Shown: positions 44,915 through 53,670 of the stretch, piece after piece | Position numbering within the stretch: position 1 is the stretch's first letter | Layout of the letters: each line of letters starts with the position of its first letter | Source of the DNA: Sulfomarinibacter sp963733915 | GTDB taxonomy: Bacteria > Acidobacteriota > Thermoanaerobaculia > Thermoanaerobaculales > Sulfomarinibacteraceae | Assembly: GCA_963733915.1 (NCBI GenBank) | Contig: CAVTEP010000001.1 | Coordinates: 496,001 to 560,000 of the forward strand | Reading direction: 5' to 3' | Length of the DNA stretch: 64,000 nt | Notes under the pieces: generated by a model | What the model saw: only the letters and a program-made list of their open reading frames with translations | What the model was told of the DNA's origin: nothing | Database searches by the model: none | Made by a program: the position numbers and the translations under genes

Positions 44915-46249
44915 ATGTTGGATGGGCTGCAGGATCGTTTGGCTCGCGTGACCAAGACCCTTCGTGGTGAGGGTCATCTGACCGAGTTTCACATCGAGAC
45001 TGCCCTGCGAGAAATCCGGCTTGCTCTGCTCGAGGCGGACGTCAGCGTCGAGGTCGTGAACGGCTTTATCGAGAGATTACGGACGAGAGCTCTCGGCAAG
45101 GAGGTGCTGAGCTCGGTGACGCCGGCCCAGATGGTGACCAAGATTGTCCACGAGGAACTCGTTGACCTTCTCGGCGGCCAGACCACCGAGATTGATCTCA
45201 AGGGCCGGCCCGCGGTTGTCATGCTGGTTGGTCTCCAGGGCTCGGGTAAGACAACCACCGCGGCCAAGTTCGCACGCTGGATCAAGGACCGGAAAGGGCT
45301 CTTTCCGCTGCTCGTCCCCGCAGACACGTCGCGCCCAGCTGCTCGAGAGCAGCTAATGGTGCTTGGCGAACAGGCCTCGATTCCAACGGTCGACACCCGG
45401 GCGATGGACGACCCCGAGGTCATTGCGCGCCAAGCTCTGCGCGAGGCATCGATCAAGGGTTACCAGGTTTTGATCTTCGACACCGCGGGGCGGCTGCATG
45501 TCGACGACGAGTTGATGGAACAGCTGCAGCGTCTCAAGACGATCCTCAAGCCGCGGCAGATTCTGTTCGTGGCCGACGCCATGACCGGGCAGGATGCGGT
45601 GCGTTCAGCCCGCGCCTTCCACGAGCGCCTCGACATCACCGGCGTGATTCTCACCAAGCTCGACGGCGACGCTCGCGGCGGCGCCGCGCTTTCCATCCGT
45701 GAGGTGGTCGGCAAGCCGATTGTTTTCGCTGGTGTCGGTGAGCGTATCGAGAACCTCGAGCAATTCCACCCCGATCGCATGGCGGGTCGCATCCTGGGAA
45801 TGGGCGACGTGCTGACGCTGGTTGAAAAAGCGCAGGACGCGGTCGATGAAAAGAAGGCGCGCCGCCTCGAAGCGAAGCTCAAGAAGAACAAGTTTGACCT
45901 CGAGGATCTCCGTGATCAGTTGAGCAGCTTGAAGAAGATGGGCCCGCTGCAATCGGTCATGGAGATGGTGCCGGGGATGGGTAAAATGTTGCCGGACGGC
46001 GGCATCGGAGAAGGACAGGAACGGCAGCTGAAGAGAATGGAGGCGTGCATCGATTCGATGACGCCGAAGGAGCGTCGGCACCCGCAGATTCTCAACGGTT
46101 CGCGCAAGAAGCGAATTGCCAGGGGCTCGGGAACGAGTGTCGAAGAGATTAACCGCCTCTTGCGTCAATACGGACAGATGCGTAAGCTCATGAAGCGTTT
46201 GGGGAAAGCCGACCCTCGGGCGCTGAAGCGACAGTTGGGTATCGGCTGA
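44915..46249 (+). CDS. ffh: Signal recognition particle protein Ffh
   Basis: A 444-residue SRP GTPase for cotranslational targeting to the membrane. N domain, then G domain motifs VMLVGLQGSGKTTTAAKFARW, DTAGRLHVDDELMEQL, TKLDGDARGGAALS; the M domain is Met-rich and ends with the RNA-binding GSGTSVEEINRLLRQYGQMRKLMKRL. Begins the conserved ffh-rpsP-khpA-rimM-trmD block. The 4.5S RNA gene was not found in this window. Confidence 0.96.
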   Translation: MLDGLQDRLARVTKTLRGEGHLTEFHIETALREIRLALLEADVSVEVVNGFIERLRTRALGKEVLSSVTPAQMVTKIVHEELVDLLGGQTTEIDLKGRPAVVMLVGLQGSGKTTTAAKFARWIKDRKGLFPLLVPADTSRPAAREQLMVLGEQASIPTVDTRAMDDPEVIARQALREASIKGYQVLIFDTAGRLHVDDELMEQLQRLKTILKPRQILFVADAMTGQDAVRSARAFHERLDITGVILTKLDGDARGGAALSIREVVGKPIVFAGVGERIENLEQFHPDRMAGRILGMGDVLTLVEKAQDAVDEKKARRLEAKLKKNKFDLEDLRDQLSSLKKMGPLQSVMEMVPGMGKMLPDGGIGEGQERQLKRMEACIDSMTPKERRHPQILNGSRKKRIARGSGTSVEEINRLLRQYGQMRKLMKRLGKADPRALKRQLGIG

Positions 46250-46292
46250 AATCGGACGCGGCTCAAATGGGCCGAACCGGGGAGGAAATTGG

Positions 46293-46535
46293 ATGTTGAT
46301 GATCAGATTGCGGCGTGGGGGTGCCAAGAATAAATCCGTCTTTCGTGTCGTGGTGTCGGATTCTCGCAAGGACACCCAGGCCGATTACCTGGACCAGGTG
46401 GGCTTTTATAATCCCAACGTGGACCCGCCCGAGATTCAGCTCGACCTCGAAAAGGTCGAGGAGTGGCGCGGCAAGGGCGCCGGCGTGTCTGAAACCGTGC
46501 AGTCCTTGATACGTAAGGCCCAGCAACAGCAGTGA
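46293..46535 (+). CDS. rpsP: 30S ribosomal protein S16
   Basis: An 80-residue S16 protein: MLMIRLRRGGAKNKSVFRVVVSDSRK then DYLDQVGFYNPNVDPPEIQLDLEKVEEW. Length and order are those of the family. ATG 46293 has GGGGAGG at a usable distance; ATG 46299 is also possible. It lies 43 nt after ffh. Confidence 0.96.
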   Translation: MLMIRLRRGGAKNKSVFRVVVSDSRKDTQADYLDQVGFYNPNVDPPEIQLDLEKVEEWRGKGAGVSETVQSLIRKAQQQQ

Positions 46536-46596
46536 TGCGAGCCCGGAGCTCATGGGCTCCGGGTCATCTAGCCCACGCTTCTGAAAGGAGCTCCTC

Positions 46597-46836
46597 GTGA
46601 GTGCCATGAAAGACCTGCTGGAGGAGATCGCGAAAGCGCTGGTCGACAACCCTGAAGACGTCGCGGTGGCGGAGGTTGAGGGTGAGCAGACCACGGTTTT
46701 GGAATTACGGGTCCGGACCGAGGACCTCGGAAAAGTAATCGGCCGTCAGGGTCGAACCGCACGTGCAATCCGGACCCTTCTCGCGGCGGCGGGAATGAAG
46801 GTCCACAAGCGCTTCGTCCTCGAGATCCTCGAGTAG
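46597..46836 (+). CDS. khpA: KH-domain RNA-binding protein KhpA
   Basis: A 79-residue single KH domain: LRVRTEDLGKVIGRQGRTARAIRTLLAAAG holds the GxxG loop (GRQG). KhpA proteins bind RNA and influence ribosome assembly and cell division with KhpB. GTG start, GAAAGGAGCTC upstream. Its position between rpsP and rimM is canonical. Confidence 0.93.
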   Translation: MSAMKDLLEEIAKALVDNPEDVAVAEVEGEQTTVLELRVRTEDLGKVIGRQGRTARAIRTLLAAAGMKVHKRFVLEILE

Positions 46837-46845
46837 TGGCCGTCA

Positions 46846-47014
46846 GCCCGCACATCCCACCGGCTTCCGGCTGCGGCCGGCGATGCACCGCACCCGGCGG
46901 TGCTTCCTCGCCTCGGGGTGCTCGACGTAACGTCACGTACGCCTCCAGGTCGCAAACCCCGCTGGGCACAGCACCCCGCCGCCCTCGCGACGAAACCCGG
47001 TGAGATATGCGGGC
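46846..47014. repeat. MITE-like element, copy B (169 bp)
   Basis: Terminal repeats GCCCGCACATCCCACCGG (46846-46863) and CCGGTGAGATATGCGGGC (46997-47014) mark the ends. In inverted orientation it aligns end to end with copy A at 32367: the same GGGTTTCGTCGCGAGGGCG block lies inside the right end, and GCATCGCCGGCCGCAG inside the left. It fills the whole khpA-rimM gap and includes the rimM start codon. Confidence 0.87.
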
Positions 47015-47558
47015 TAGCCGTGACGACGACAGTCGCTCGTGGCTGATCGTGGGGCGCGCCTGCAAGCCGCACGGAATCCAGGGCGATCTCCTGGTTGAGA
47101 TCATCACCGACTTTCCCGAGCGCCTCGCGGACGGCGTTCGCTTCGGTGTCGGAGGCGAGCTCGGGCCGGAGGAGTTTTTCGAGGTCCACCGGGTTCGCTA
47201 CCACAAAGGCCGATGGTTGTTGTCGGTGCGCGGGCTGCGCGACCGCGAGGCCGTGCAGGAATGGAGAGGAAAATGCCTGTTCCTCCCGGAGCAGGCGATG
47301 GACGAGCTTCCCGAGGGCTATTACTACGAGCATCATCTGACCGGTCTCGAGTGCCGCTCACCCGATGGCCAGTTGATCGGCGAGGTCGCCGGCCTCGATT
47401 CGGGCGACAGCCAGTCGCGGTTGATCGTTCGCAGGGGTACGCGGGAATTCCTGGTGCCCTACGTGCCCGAAATTGTGTCCGAGGTCAGCGTGGAGCAGGG
47501 ATACGTCATCATCGACGCCCCCGCCGGCCTGCTCGACGACGACGCCGATACCGCATAG
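47007..47558 (+). CDS. rimM: Ribosome maturation factor RimM
   Basis: A 183-residue 30S assembly factor. RimM domain WLIVGRACKPHGIQGDLLVEIITDFPERLADG and the PRC-barrel YEHHLTGLECRSPDGQLIGEVAGLD with REFLVPYVPEIV are typical. The only workable start is ATG 47007, which lies in the terminal repeat of copy B with GGTGAG as a weak ribosome site; the first ten residues (MRASRDDDSR) are partly repeat-derived and not family-like. The insertion seems to have replaced the native initiation region. Confidence 0.93.
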   Translation: MRASRDDDSRSWLIVGRACKPHGIQGDLLVEIITDFPERLADGVRFGVGGELGPEEFFEVHRVRYHKGRWLLSVRGLRDREAVQEWRGKCLFLPEQAMDELPEGYYYEHHLTGLECRSPDGQLIGEVAGLDSGDSQSRLIVRRGTREFLVPYVPEIVSEVSVEQGYVIIDAPAGLLDDDADTA

Positions 47559-47617
47559 CGACACCGTCATTCATCGAGCGCCCGACCCACCCGTTTCAAT
47601 GCAGAGGCGCGGAACCG

Positions 47618-48066
47618 CCCGCCCATCCGATTCTACGCAAGGGCGCAAAGGCGCAAAGGCGCAAGGGAGCAAAGACGCAAAGGGCTCAGCGGCTGGTTTG
47701 AAATTTGGGCTCTTCTGGAATTGCGTGAGGTGGCTCATCATCGATTTCGGAATTTGGAATTCGGAATTTCCACCCACCCCTTCGCGAAACCGTTGGTCCC
47801 GTCGTTGACTCGGCTGGCCACCGGCTACCTCTCGCACTGAACGACTCGGAGGTGGCTATGCCGTCGTCACGACCCGCGCTTGCTGCCCCGGTCTCTGCCT
47901 CGGCCGCCGCCCTCTGACCCTGCCTCTGTGGTCTGCCGCTGTCTCTGTCGCTGCGTCTCTGCGATAAGTTGGTGGGCGGGTGCTTTGCGTCTTTGCGTTG
48001 TTTTCCGATATCGATCGGGTGTGAGCGCGGTGTCGACTTGGTGTCTCGGTGTCTTTGTGGTTCAAT
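47618..48066. repeat. Composite intergenic repeat block (element 13)
   Basis: Covers most of the 550-bp rimM-trmD gap. Tandem GCGCAAAG words (47636-47680) are answered by CTTTGCGTCTTTGCG (47983-47998); inside are GATTTCGGAATTTGG-type words, a CCACCCACCCC core (47770 on) and a block at 47862-47941 that recurs at 54591-54685. No gene is seen in this gap. Confidence 0.82.
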
Positions 48067-48108
48067 ACGCGGTTCCGGGTGGTGATAGCGCTTCCGAAGG
48101 GTTTTTTG

Positions 48109-48867
48109 ATGGAATTCGACGTACTGACCATATTCCCGCAGCTCTTCGTCCCGTTCAGAGAGACCGGACTTCTCGGCAAGGCGGTCGCAAGCGATGTCGT
48201 CGGTCTCGAGGTCCACGATCTCCGAAAATGGGCCGACAACAGGTGGCGGCAACTCGACGACGAGCCCTACGGCGGGGGCGCGGGAATGGTCCTGCAGGCA
48301 CCGCCGGTGTTGGCGGCGCTCCGTGACATCGTCGCGAGATCGCAAGAGTCGAGGGTGATCGTCCTAGGGCCCCGGGGGAGGGTGCTGGACCAGAATCTGG
48401 CCGAGGAGTTGGCCTCTGAACGGCGTCTTGTGCTGTTGTGCGGTCGCTACGAGGGATTCGACGAGCGGATCAACGAGATCACCGGCGCCGACGAGGTTTC
48501 GGTGGGGGATTATGTTCTCGGCGGCGGCGAGGTGGCGGCCATGGTGCTCATCGAAGCGGTGGCTCGTTTGCTGCCCGGGGTTGTCGGAGACCCCGAATCG
48601 GTGACTGGCGACAGCTTTGGTCGGGGCCTTCTCGACTATCCGTGCTACACGCGTCCTCCCGATGTCGAGGGTGTGCCGGTCCCCGAGGTGCTACTCTCCG
48701 GCAATCACGAGGCGATCCGGCGCTGGCGGTTGGAGCGATCCGTCGAGGCGACCGTAACCAGGCGTCCGGACCTCGTAAAGAAGAACTGGGACCGGTACAC
48801 GGAAGAGGTTCGTGAGCTGGTGCGTCGACTTGCGCCGGAGCTGGACCCGGTTGCGGGATGCAAATGA
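48109..48867 (+). CDS. trmD: tRNA (guanine37-N1)-methyltransferase
   Basis: A 252-residue SPOUT methyltransferase that makes m1G37, preventing frameshifts. MEFDVLTIFPQLF opens it; DDEPYGGGAGMVLQAPPV, LLCGRYEGFDERI and SVGDYVLGGGEVAAMVLIEAVARLLPGVVG form the trefoil-knot SAM site. I chose ATG 48109; the upstream frame is translated repeat DNA. In most bacteria rplS follows trmD, but here a DsbD gene does. Confidence 0.95.
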   Translation: MEFDVLTIFPQLFVPFRETGLLGKAVASDVVGLEVHDLRKWADNRWRQLDDEPYGGGAGMVLQAPPVLAALRDIVARSQESRVIVLGPRGRVLDQNLAEELASERRLVLLCGRYEGFDERINEITGADEVSVGDYVLGGGEVAAMVLIEAVARLLPGVVGDPESVTGDSFGRGLLDYPCYTRPPDVEGVPVPEVLLSGNHEAIRRWRLERSVEATVTRRPDLVKKNWDRYTEEVRELVRRLAPELDPVAGCK

Positions 48868-48891
48868 CGCGGGTCGAAGGGCTTGCGGCCG

Positions 48892-50676
48892 ATGAGGAAG
48901 ATGATGAAATCAACGTTCGTCCTGTTGGTGGTGCTGTCATTGTGGGCTGTGGGGCTGGCCGGTGCTCAGGGATTCGACGCCGAACCCGTCTTTCAGGTCA
49001 AGCTCGTGCCCGACCGCAGCCCGGGTGTGGCCGGCGGGGAGCTTTGGCTTGCGGTCGTCCTGTCGGTGGATCGTGGCTGGCATGTCAACTCGAACGACCC
49101 GGGTGACGAGTTCTCCTGGCCGACCACCGTCGAGTTCGATTTACCCGAGGGTTGGCTCGCTCCCGTGCTCAGCTTTCCGGACGGCGAGACCCTCGAGTTC
49201 GAGTTCTCGGAAGACCCGATCGAAGTCTGGGAGGGTGAGGCCGTCATTCTGGGCTTGCTTTCGATTCCGGAAACGGCCTCCGGCGACGTGCGCCTACGGG
49301 TCACGGTCACGGCGCAGGCGTGCAACAACACGCAATGCCTGCCGCCGGAGGAGCTGCGCTCGGGCACCGATGTGACGGTGGCGCCGCCGGGGAGCAGGTG
49401 GGAGAAGGTCAATCGGGAGATCTTTGCGGCCGCCGGAGCTGGTGGCGGCGACGAAGCGAATCCGGGCGGCTCGTCGGGTTTCGGCTCGAAATCGTTGCCG
49501 TTGCTGCTGATTGGTGTGTTCCTGGCGGGGCTTGCCCTCAATCTGACGCCGTGCGTGTTTCCTCTCATCCCGATCACCGTCGGGTTCTTCACTCAGCAGA
49601 CGAAAAACCGTGAGGGAAGTGCGTTTCCCCTCGCCCTCGCCTATGTGGTCGGCATCGCAGTCACCTATTCGGTGCTCGGAGTGCTGGCCGCGCTGAGCGG
49701 CGCCATTTTTGGCAGCGCCCTTCAGAGCCCGTGGGTCGTGGGGTTGATTGTGGCCGTCCTGTTGTCGTTGGCAACCTCGATGTTTGGGCTCTGGGAGCTG
49801 CGGGTGCCGGGTTGGGCACAGCGAGCTGCCGGTGGGCGGAGCGGAACCGTGGGCGCCCTCATCATGGGTCTGGTCATGGGCTTTGTAGCCGCGCCTTGCA
49901 TCGGCCCGTTCGTGGTTGGACTTCTCACCTACGTCGGTCAACGCGGCGACCCCTTCCTCGGTTTCATTCTCTTCTTCACCCTCGCCCTGGGGCTTGGCCT
50001 GCCGTATCTGATCCTCGGCACCTTTACCGGTGCGGTCAACAAGCTACCCGCTTCCGGCATGTGGATGGTGGGCGTGCGGCGGGTTTTCGGGGTCATCCTC
50101 ATCGCGATGGCCGCGTACTTCGCGGCGCCGCTGATGCCGGGCGGCAGTGGGCGCTGGCTCATCGCTGCAGTGCTCGTGCTTGGTGGGGTGTACCTCCTGG
50201 TGATCGACCGCACCGGCCACGAGCAGGCGGCGGTCGACCGGGTGATGCGGCTGCTGGCAGCGTCGATGCTGGTGGTGGGTGTGCTGATGGCGCCGGGTCT
50301 GCGGAGCGGTGTCGCCACGACGCCCGATTCGGCTGGTGGATTGGCGTGGCTGCCGTATCAACCGTCTGCGGTCACCGCGGCCCTCGCCGGTGATATGCCG
50401 GTAATTCTCGACTTCTCCGCTGAATGGTGCGCTCCGTGTCGGGAACTCGAAGAACGGACCTTTGCGGCGCCCGCCGTCAGAGAGGTTCTCGAAGGCTACT
50501 CCCGCTTCAAGATCGACTTGACGAGGAGCAGCGAGGCCGGCCAGGCGCTGACCAAGGAATACAGGGTGAGGGGCGTACCAACGGTGATTGTTCTTTCCGA
50601 AGGTGAGGAGGTGTTTCGCATCACCGGCTTCGAGCCGCCCGAGCGCTTCCTCGAGCGACTCGAGGACGTTCCCTGA
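48892..50676 (+). CDS. dsbD: Thiol:disulfide interchange protein DsbD
   Basis: About 594 residues. Signal peptide (KSTFVLLVVLSLWAVGLAGAQ), a periplasmic N-terminal beta domain with ACNNTQCLPPEEL (the redox Cys pair), eight predicted membrane helices with NLTPCVFPLIPITVGFF and FVAAPCIGPFVVGLL carrying the two membrane cysteines, and a C-terminal thioredoxin domain with FSAEWCAPCREL. It moves electrons from cytoplasmic thioredoxin to periplasmic reductases or cytochrome c maturation. ATG 48904 with GAGGA five nt upstream is an equally good start. Ends at repeat element 14. Confidence 0.92.
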   Translation: MRKMMKSTFVLLVVLSLWAVGLAGAQGFDAEPVFQVKLVPDRSPGVAGGELWLAVVLSVDRGWHVNSNDPGDEFSWPTTVEFDLPEGWLAPVLSFPDGETLEFEFSEDPIEVWEGEAVILGLLSIPETASGDVRLRVTVTAQACNNTQCLPPEELRSGTDVTVAPPGSRWEKVNREIFAAAGAGGGDEANPGGSSGFGSKSLPLLLIGVFLAGLALNLTPCVFPLIPITVGFFTQQTKNREGSAFPLALAYVVGIAVTYSVLGVLAALSGAIFGSALQSPWVVGLIVAVLLSLATSMFGLWELRVPGWAQRAAGGRSGTVGALIMGLVMGFVAAPCIGPFVVGLLTYVGQRGDPFLGFILFFTLALGLGLPYLILGTFTGAVNKLPASGMWMVGVRRVFGVILIAMAAYFAAPLMPGGSGRWLIAAVLVLGGVYLLVIDRTGHEQAAVDRVMRLLAASMLVVGVLMAPGLRSGVATTPDSAGGLAWLPYQPSAVTAALAGDMPVILDFSAEWCAPCRELEERTFAAPAVREVLEGYSRFKIDLTRSSEAGQALTKEYRVRGVPTVIVLSEGEEVFRITGFEPPERFLERLEDVP

Positions 50677-50683
50677 GGGAAGT

Positions 50684-50770
50684 CGAGAAAAGGGGAAAAG
50701 GGGAAAAGGAGAAAAGGAGATTCTGTTCGTTCACTCCGATAGCCCATAGCCCAAAGCCCGTAGCAACGGG
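50684..50770. repeat. Intergenic element 14 (AAAAGGGG arms)
   Basis: Tandem AAAAGGGG/AAAAGGAG words, then related AGCCCATAGCCCAAAGCCCG words. The right-hand complement is missing, so this may be a partial or decayed copy. It separates the convergent dsbD and birA genes. Confidence 0.72.
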
Positions 50771-50785
50771 TATGTGGCGGGGTGC

Positions 50786-51562
50786 TCAGCTCTCGATGAT
50801 GTCGCCGCCGGTGATGATGCGTTCGGTGCCGTCCACCGTGATCTTCAGAAAACCTTCCTCGGTCAGGTCGATCAAAGTCCCCGCGATCGTCGTTCCCGAC
50901 GCGAGCCGGACCTTGACCGTGTCGCCGGAGCGTTGGATCAGGCGCTCCCGCCACAACTCGAGGCCGGGGACCGGGTCCGCCATGAATTGATCGAGCCGGC
51001 TGACGATGGTACAGATGAGCGTGAATCGCCAGGCATCCACGTCGCCGCGGCCAAGGAGTTCGGCGACCGAGGTCGCTGGCAGGCCACCCCTCTCCTCGAT
51101 GATGGGAGCGTTCTCGAGGTTGACCCCGAGACCGACCGTCACCCAGTTTGCGCCGCCGTGACGGGTGAAGACAAGGATCCCGGCAAGCTTGCGACCATCG
51201 ACCAGAAGGTCGTTGGGCCATTTGATTCGCGAGCCGTTGACTCCGATCTCCTCAAGGGCTTCGACCGCCGCCGCCGCGGCCAGCATCGGCAGCCGGGCGA
51301 TGGTTTCGGCGGTGACCCCAGATCTCAGCCAGCTCATATAGAGGCCGCCGGACGGTGATTCCCAGCTGCGATCGCCGCGCCCCTCGCCCTTGATCTGGCG
51401 GTCCGCCATGATCAGGGTCGAACCGAGCTTCTGACTCTCCTCGTCCATTTCGGCGATGATCCGCCTCGCCATGGCGTGGGTCGAGTCCGCCACTTCGAAG
51501 AGGACCAGGTTCTCGACCCGGCCGGCGAGGGCGGCTGCCAATTTATCGAGACGGTCTCTCAA
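50786..51562 (-). CDS. birA: Biotin-[acetyl-CoA-carboxylase] ligase
   Basis: A 258-residue biotin protein ligase lacking the N-terminal repressor domain of E. coli BirA. FEVADSTHAMARRII, the biotinyl-AMP loop KGEGRGDRSWESPSGGLYMS (GRGDRSW in place of GRGRRGR) and IKWPNDLLVDGRKLAGILV are the core motifs; GLGVNLEN follows. It attaches biotin to carboxylase carriers such as those of acetyl- or propionyl-CoA carboxylase. The TTG start (51562) has no visible ribosome site, so the true N-terminus is uncertain. Confidence 0.92.
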   Translation of the reverse strand: MRDRLDKLAAALAGRVENLVLFEVADSTHAMARRIIAEMDEESQKLGSTLIMADRQIKGEGRGDRSWESPSGGLYMSWLRSGVTAETIARLPMLAAAAAVEALEEIGVNGSRIKWPNDLLVDGRKLAGILVFTRHGGANWVTVGLGVNLENAPIIEERGGLPATSVAELLGRGDVDAWRFTLICTIVSRLDQFMADPVPGLELWRERLIQRSGDTVKVRLASGTTIAGTLIDLTEEGFLKITVDGTERIITGGDIIES

Positions 51563-51631
51563 AATTTGATCATCTCAAAATCTCCGCCCGCGAAACAGCC
51601 TCGAAGGTTTGGGTTGCTGGCACGGCTCAGA

Positions 51632-52876
51632 TCACGAAGGCTCGCGTCCGGCTTCCGCCTCGATCTCCCGCAAACGTTCACGCACCACGACCTCAGCCAT
51701 GTCGGGAACGACGTCCCAGGCGATGTGCTCGATGCGGTCGGCGGCGAGTTCCAGCAGACGCCTTGCGATCCGATCCACGTCCTCGTCGCTGAGACCGATC
51801 GGCGCGGGCTGTTCGGACGGTTCGGCGAAATCGATCTTTTCGCCGAAATCGTGGGTATCGACGTCCGAATAAACATCGTCCCGGGCCGGGCCCGCCTGAG
51901 AGTCGGTCGTCCCGGCTGCTCGTGCCGCCCGGTCGGCCATCACCTCGGCGACATTGATCGGGGTCGTCAGCGACGTGTCAGTATCGGCCACGTCATAAGG
52001 TGGTTCCTCGAGAACGATGTCCTCGGTCGGATAACTCTCGTCATCTGCCGCCGAAGATTCGAAGGGCTCTTCGATCTGAATCGGTTCGGGCGGTTCGGGT
52101 GTGAATTCAAAGTCATCATCGTTCATGATGTCCGCGATGTCTTCGGCGGCCAGGGTCGCTGCCGGATCCGGCGAGGCATCGACCACAAGCTCGAAGTCCT
52201 GTGGTGGTTCGACGTCAGGGAGGTCGGTTGACTCCATGTCGATGGCGCGAAAATCGTCTCCCATCTCGAAATCGAGTTCTTCCGGCAGCGGTTCGGGGAC
52301 TGAATTCCCGGCCGCCTCGAAGCCTCCCAACGCATCATCGGGACCACCGGCCGCTATCGTTTCCTTGGCTGCAAGCGAGGCGCCCGGCTCGCCGGGCCCG
52401 TACTCCCGGCTGACCTCGGTGTCTTCAAATTCGTCTTCGTCTTCCACGTCGCCGAGATCGGCGCGCTCTATGGCCTGGGTGTCGATGGCTGTCGGTGGAG
52501 GTGCCGCCGGGGAGGCCACCAGACGCTCGACAGCGTCGACCAGCTTTTTCGCCTCGAATGGTTTCGTGATGATCTCGGAGCATCCGACGGCAATCGCGCG
52601 ATCACGATCGAAGGGTTCGAAGGTGCCGGTCAGAAGGATCACCGGCAAGTGCAGGAAGTTGGGGCTCGATTTGATTTCCTGGCAGACGTCGTAGCCGTCA
52701 CGCCCCGGCATTATGACGTCGCAGATTACGAGGTCAGGCCGAGAATCGGGAAGCCGCCGCAGGAGCTCGTCTCCGCTCGACACCGCAACCACCTCGTAGT
52801 CGGTGTCGGCAAAGGTAAGCTCAACGACTTTTTGAATGGTCAGACTGTCGTCGGCAAGCAAAATGGTGCGGCTCAT
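51632..52876 (-). CDS. Response regulator with long acidic linker and C-terminal helical segment
   Basis: A 414-residue protein. Residues 1-120 are a receiver: ILLADDSLTIQKVVELTF (acidic pair), VICDVIMPGRDGYDV with the phospho-Asp at about residue 53, and LLTGTFEPFDRD, IITKPF (switch Thr and Lys). A long Asp/Glu-rich low-complexity stretch follows, and then a C-terminal helix LSDEDVDRIARRLLELAADRIEHIAWDVVPDMAEVVVRERLRE, also found in other acidobacterial and myxobacterial regulators. There is no DNA-binding domain; it may act through protein contacts, for example in motility. No kinase adjacent. Confidence 0.85.
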   Translation of the reverse strand: MSRTILLADDSLTIQKVVELTFADTDYEVVAVSSGDELLRRLPDSRPDLVICDVIMPGRDGYDVCQEIKSSPNFLHLPVILLTGTFEPFDRDRAIAVGCSEIITKPFEAKKLVDAVERLVASPAAPPPTAIDTQAIERADLGDVEDEDEFEDTEVSREYGPGEPGASLAAKETIAAGGPDDALGGFEAAGNSVPEPLPEELDFEMGDDFRAIDMESTDLPDVEPPQDFELVVDASPDPAATLAAEDIADIMNDDDFEFTPEPPEPIQIEEPFESSAADDESYPTEDIVLEEPPYDVADTDTSLTTPINVAEVMADRAARAAGTTDSQAGPARDDVYSDVDTHDFGEKIDFAEPSEQPAPIGLSDEDVDRIARRLLELAADRIEHIAWDVVPDMAEVVVRERLREIEAEAGREPS

Positions 52877-52980
52877 GGCTCCCCCAAATCATATCCCTCG
52901 TGGCGTCCAGGCCGGGTGGCGACGCGATCCCTGGACCGAGTTCTACGATGTTTGCTGGATGTGTGGCAAGTCTTCCACTG

Positions 52981-53667
52981 TCATAACTTATGTATCACGG
53001 AGGTGCGGAATCTGTCAACGAACCCGGGTCCGCGCAACGACCGCCACAACCTCCACCTTTCGGGGTCCAGCGCCGCCAGCCGGCGGGCCGATTCGATCGC
53101 GCCCGTGAGTGGGTCCCCTTCGGTCAATATCACGGCGTCGGAGGCAACCAGTGAGTCCGCTTCGAGGTCTCGAGCCTCGAGCAGAGCTGTGCGCGCCGCC
53201 TGCACTCCCAGCGCATCGGGAAGCCGGATGGTGCCGGACCAGCCCGTGACCAGCCCCCGCCTGATGCCGGGATGAGAGAACCGTGCCCGAGTTCCGGCGA
53301 CGACAAGGTCGCAGGCAAGCACGAGATCGAAACCGCCACCCGAGCACGGACCGTCGACGGAGGCGATAGTCGGCGCTGGGAATCCTCCGAGGAGCTCCAC
53401 CACCTGCCGGCCGCGACGCGCGTAGGCGACGGAAGCCGCGGCATCGATGCACGCGATCTCCCCCAGATGGGCGCCGGCAAGGAAGACTCTCGGGTCGTCC
53501 GAGCTCAAGATCAAGGGGGCGACGTCTCCTTGCGCGGCTGATTCGAGCGTGGAAATGAGGGAGTCGAGCACCCGCCGGGACAGAATCGGTGAGACAAATG
53601 ACAGGATGATGGCGCCCGGAACCCGCGTGCAGCGAAGACCGGTGGAGCCATCGGCGCGCACCGTCAT
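52981..53667 (-). CDS. Enoyl-CoA hydratase/isomerase (crotonase) family protein
   Basis: A 228-residue crotonase-fold protein. AGAHLGEIACID and VDGPCSGGGFDLVLACDLVVAGTRARFSHPGIRRGLVTGWSGT match the oxyanion-hole and substrate-binding parts; the usual catalytic Glu pair is not clearly conserved (the second position is GLVTGWSGT rather than GLIPGAGGT), so hydratase activity is uncertain. It may be an isomerase or a relative. It lies three nt from recO, probably an operon. Confidence 0.78.
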   Translation of the reverse strand: MTVRADGSTGLRCTRVPGAIILSFVSPILSRRVLDSLISTLESAAQGDVAPLILSSDDPRVFLAGAHLGEIACIDAAASVAYARRGRQVVELLGGFPAPTIASVDGPCSGGGFDLVLACDLVVAGTRARFSHPGIRRGLVTGWSGTIRLPDALGVQAARTALLEARDLEADSLVASDAVILTEGDPLTGAIESARRLAALDPERWRLWRSLRGPGFVDRFRTSVIHKL

Positions 53668-53670
53668 GCC

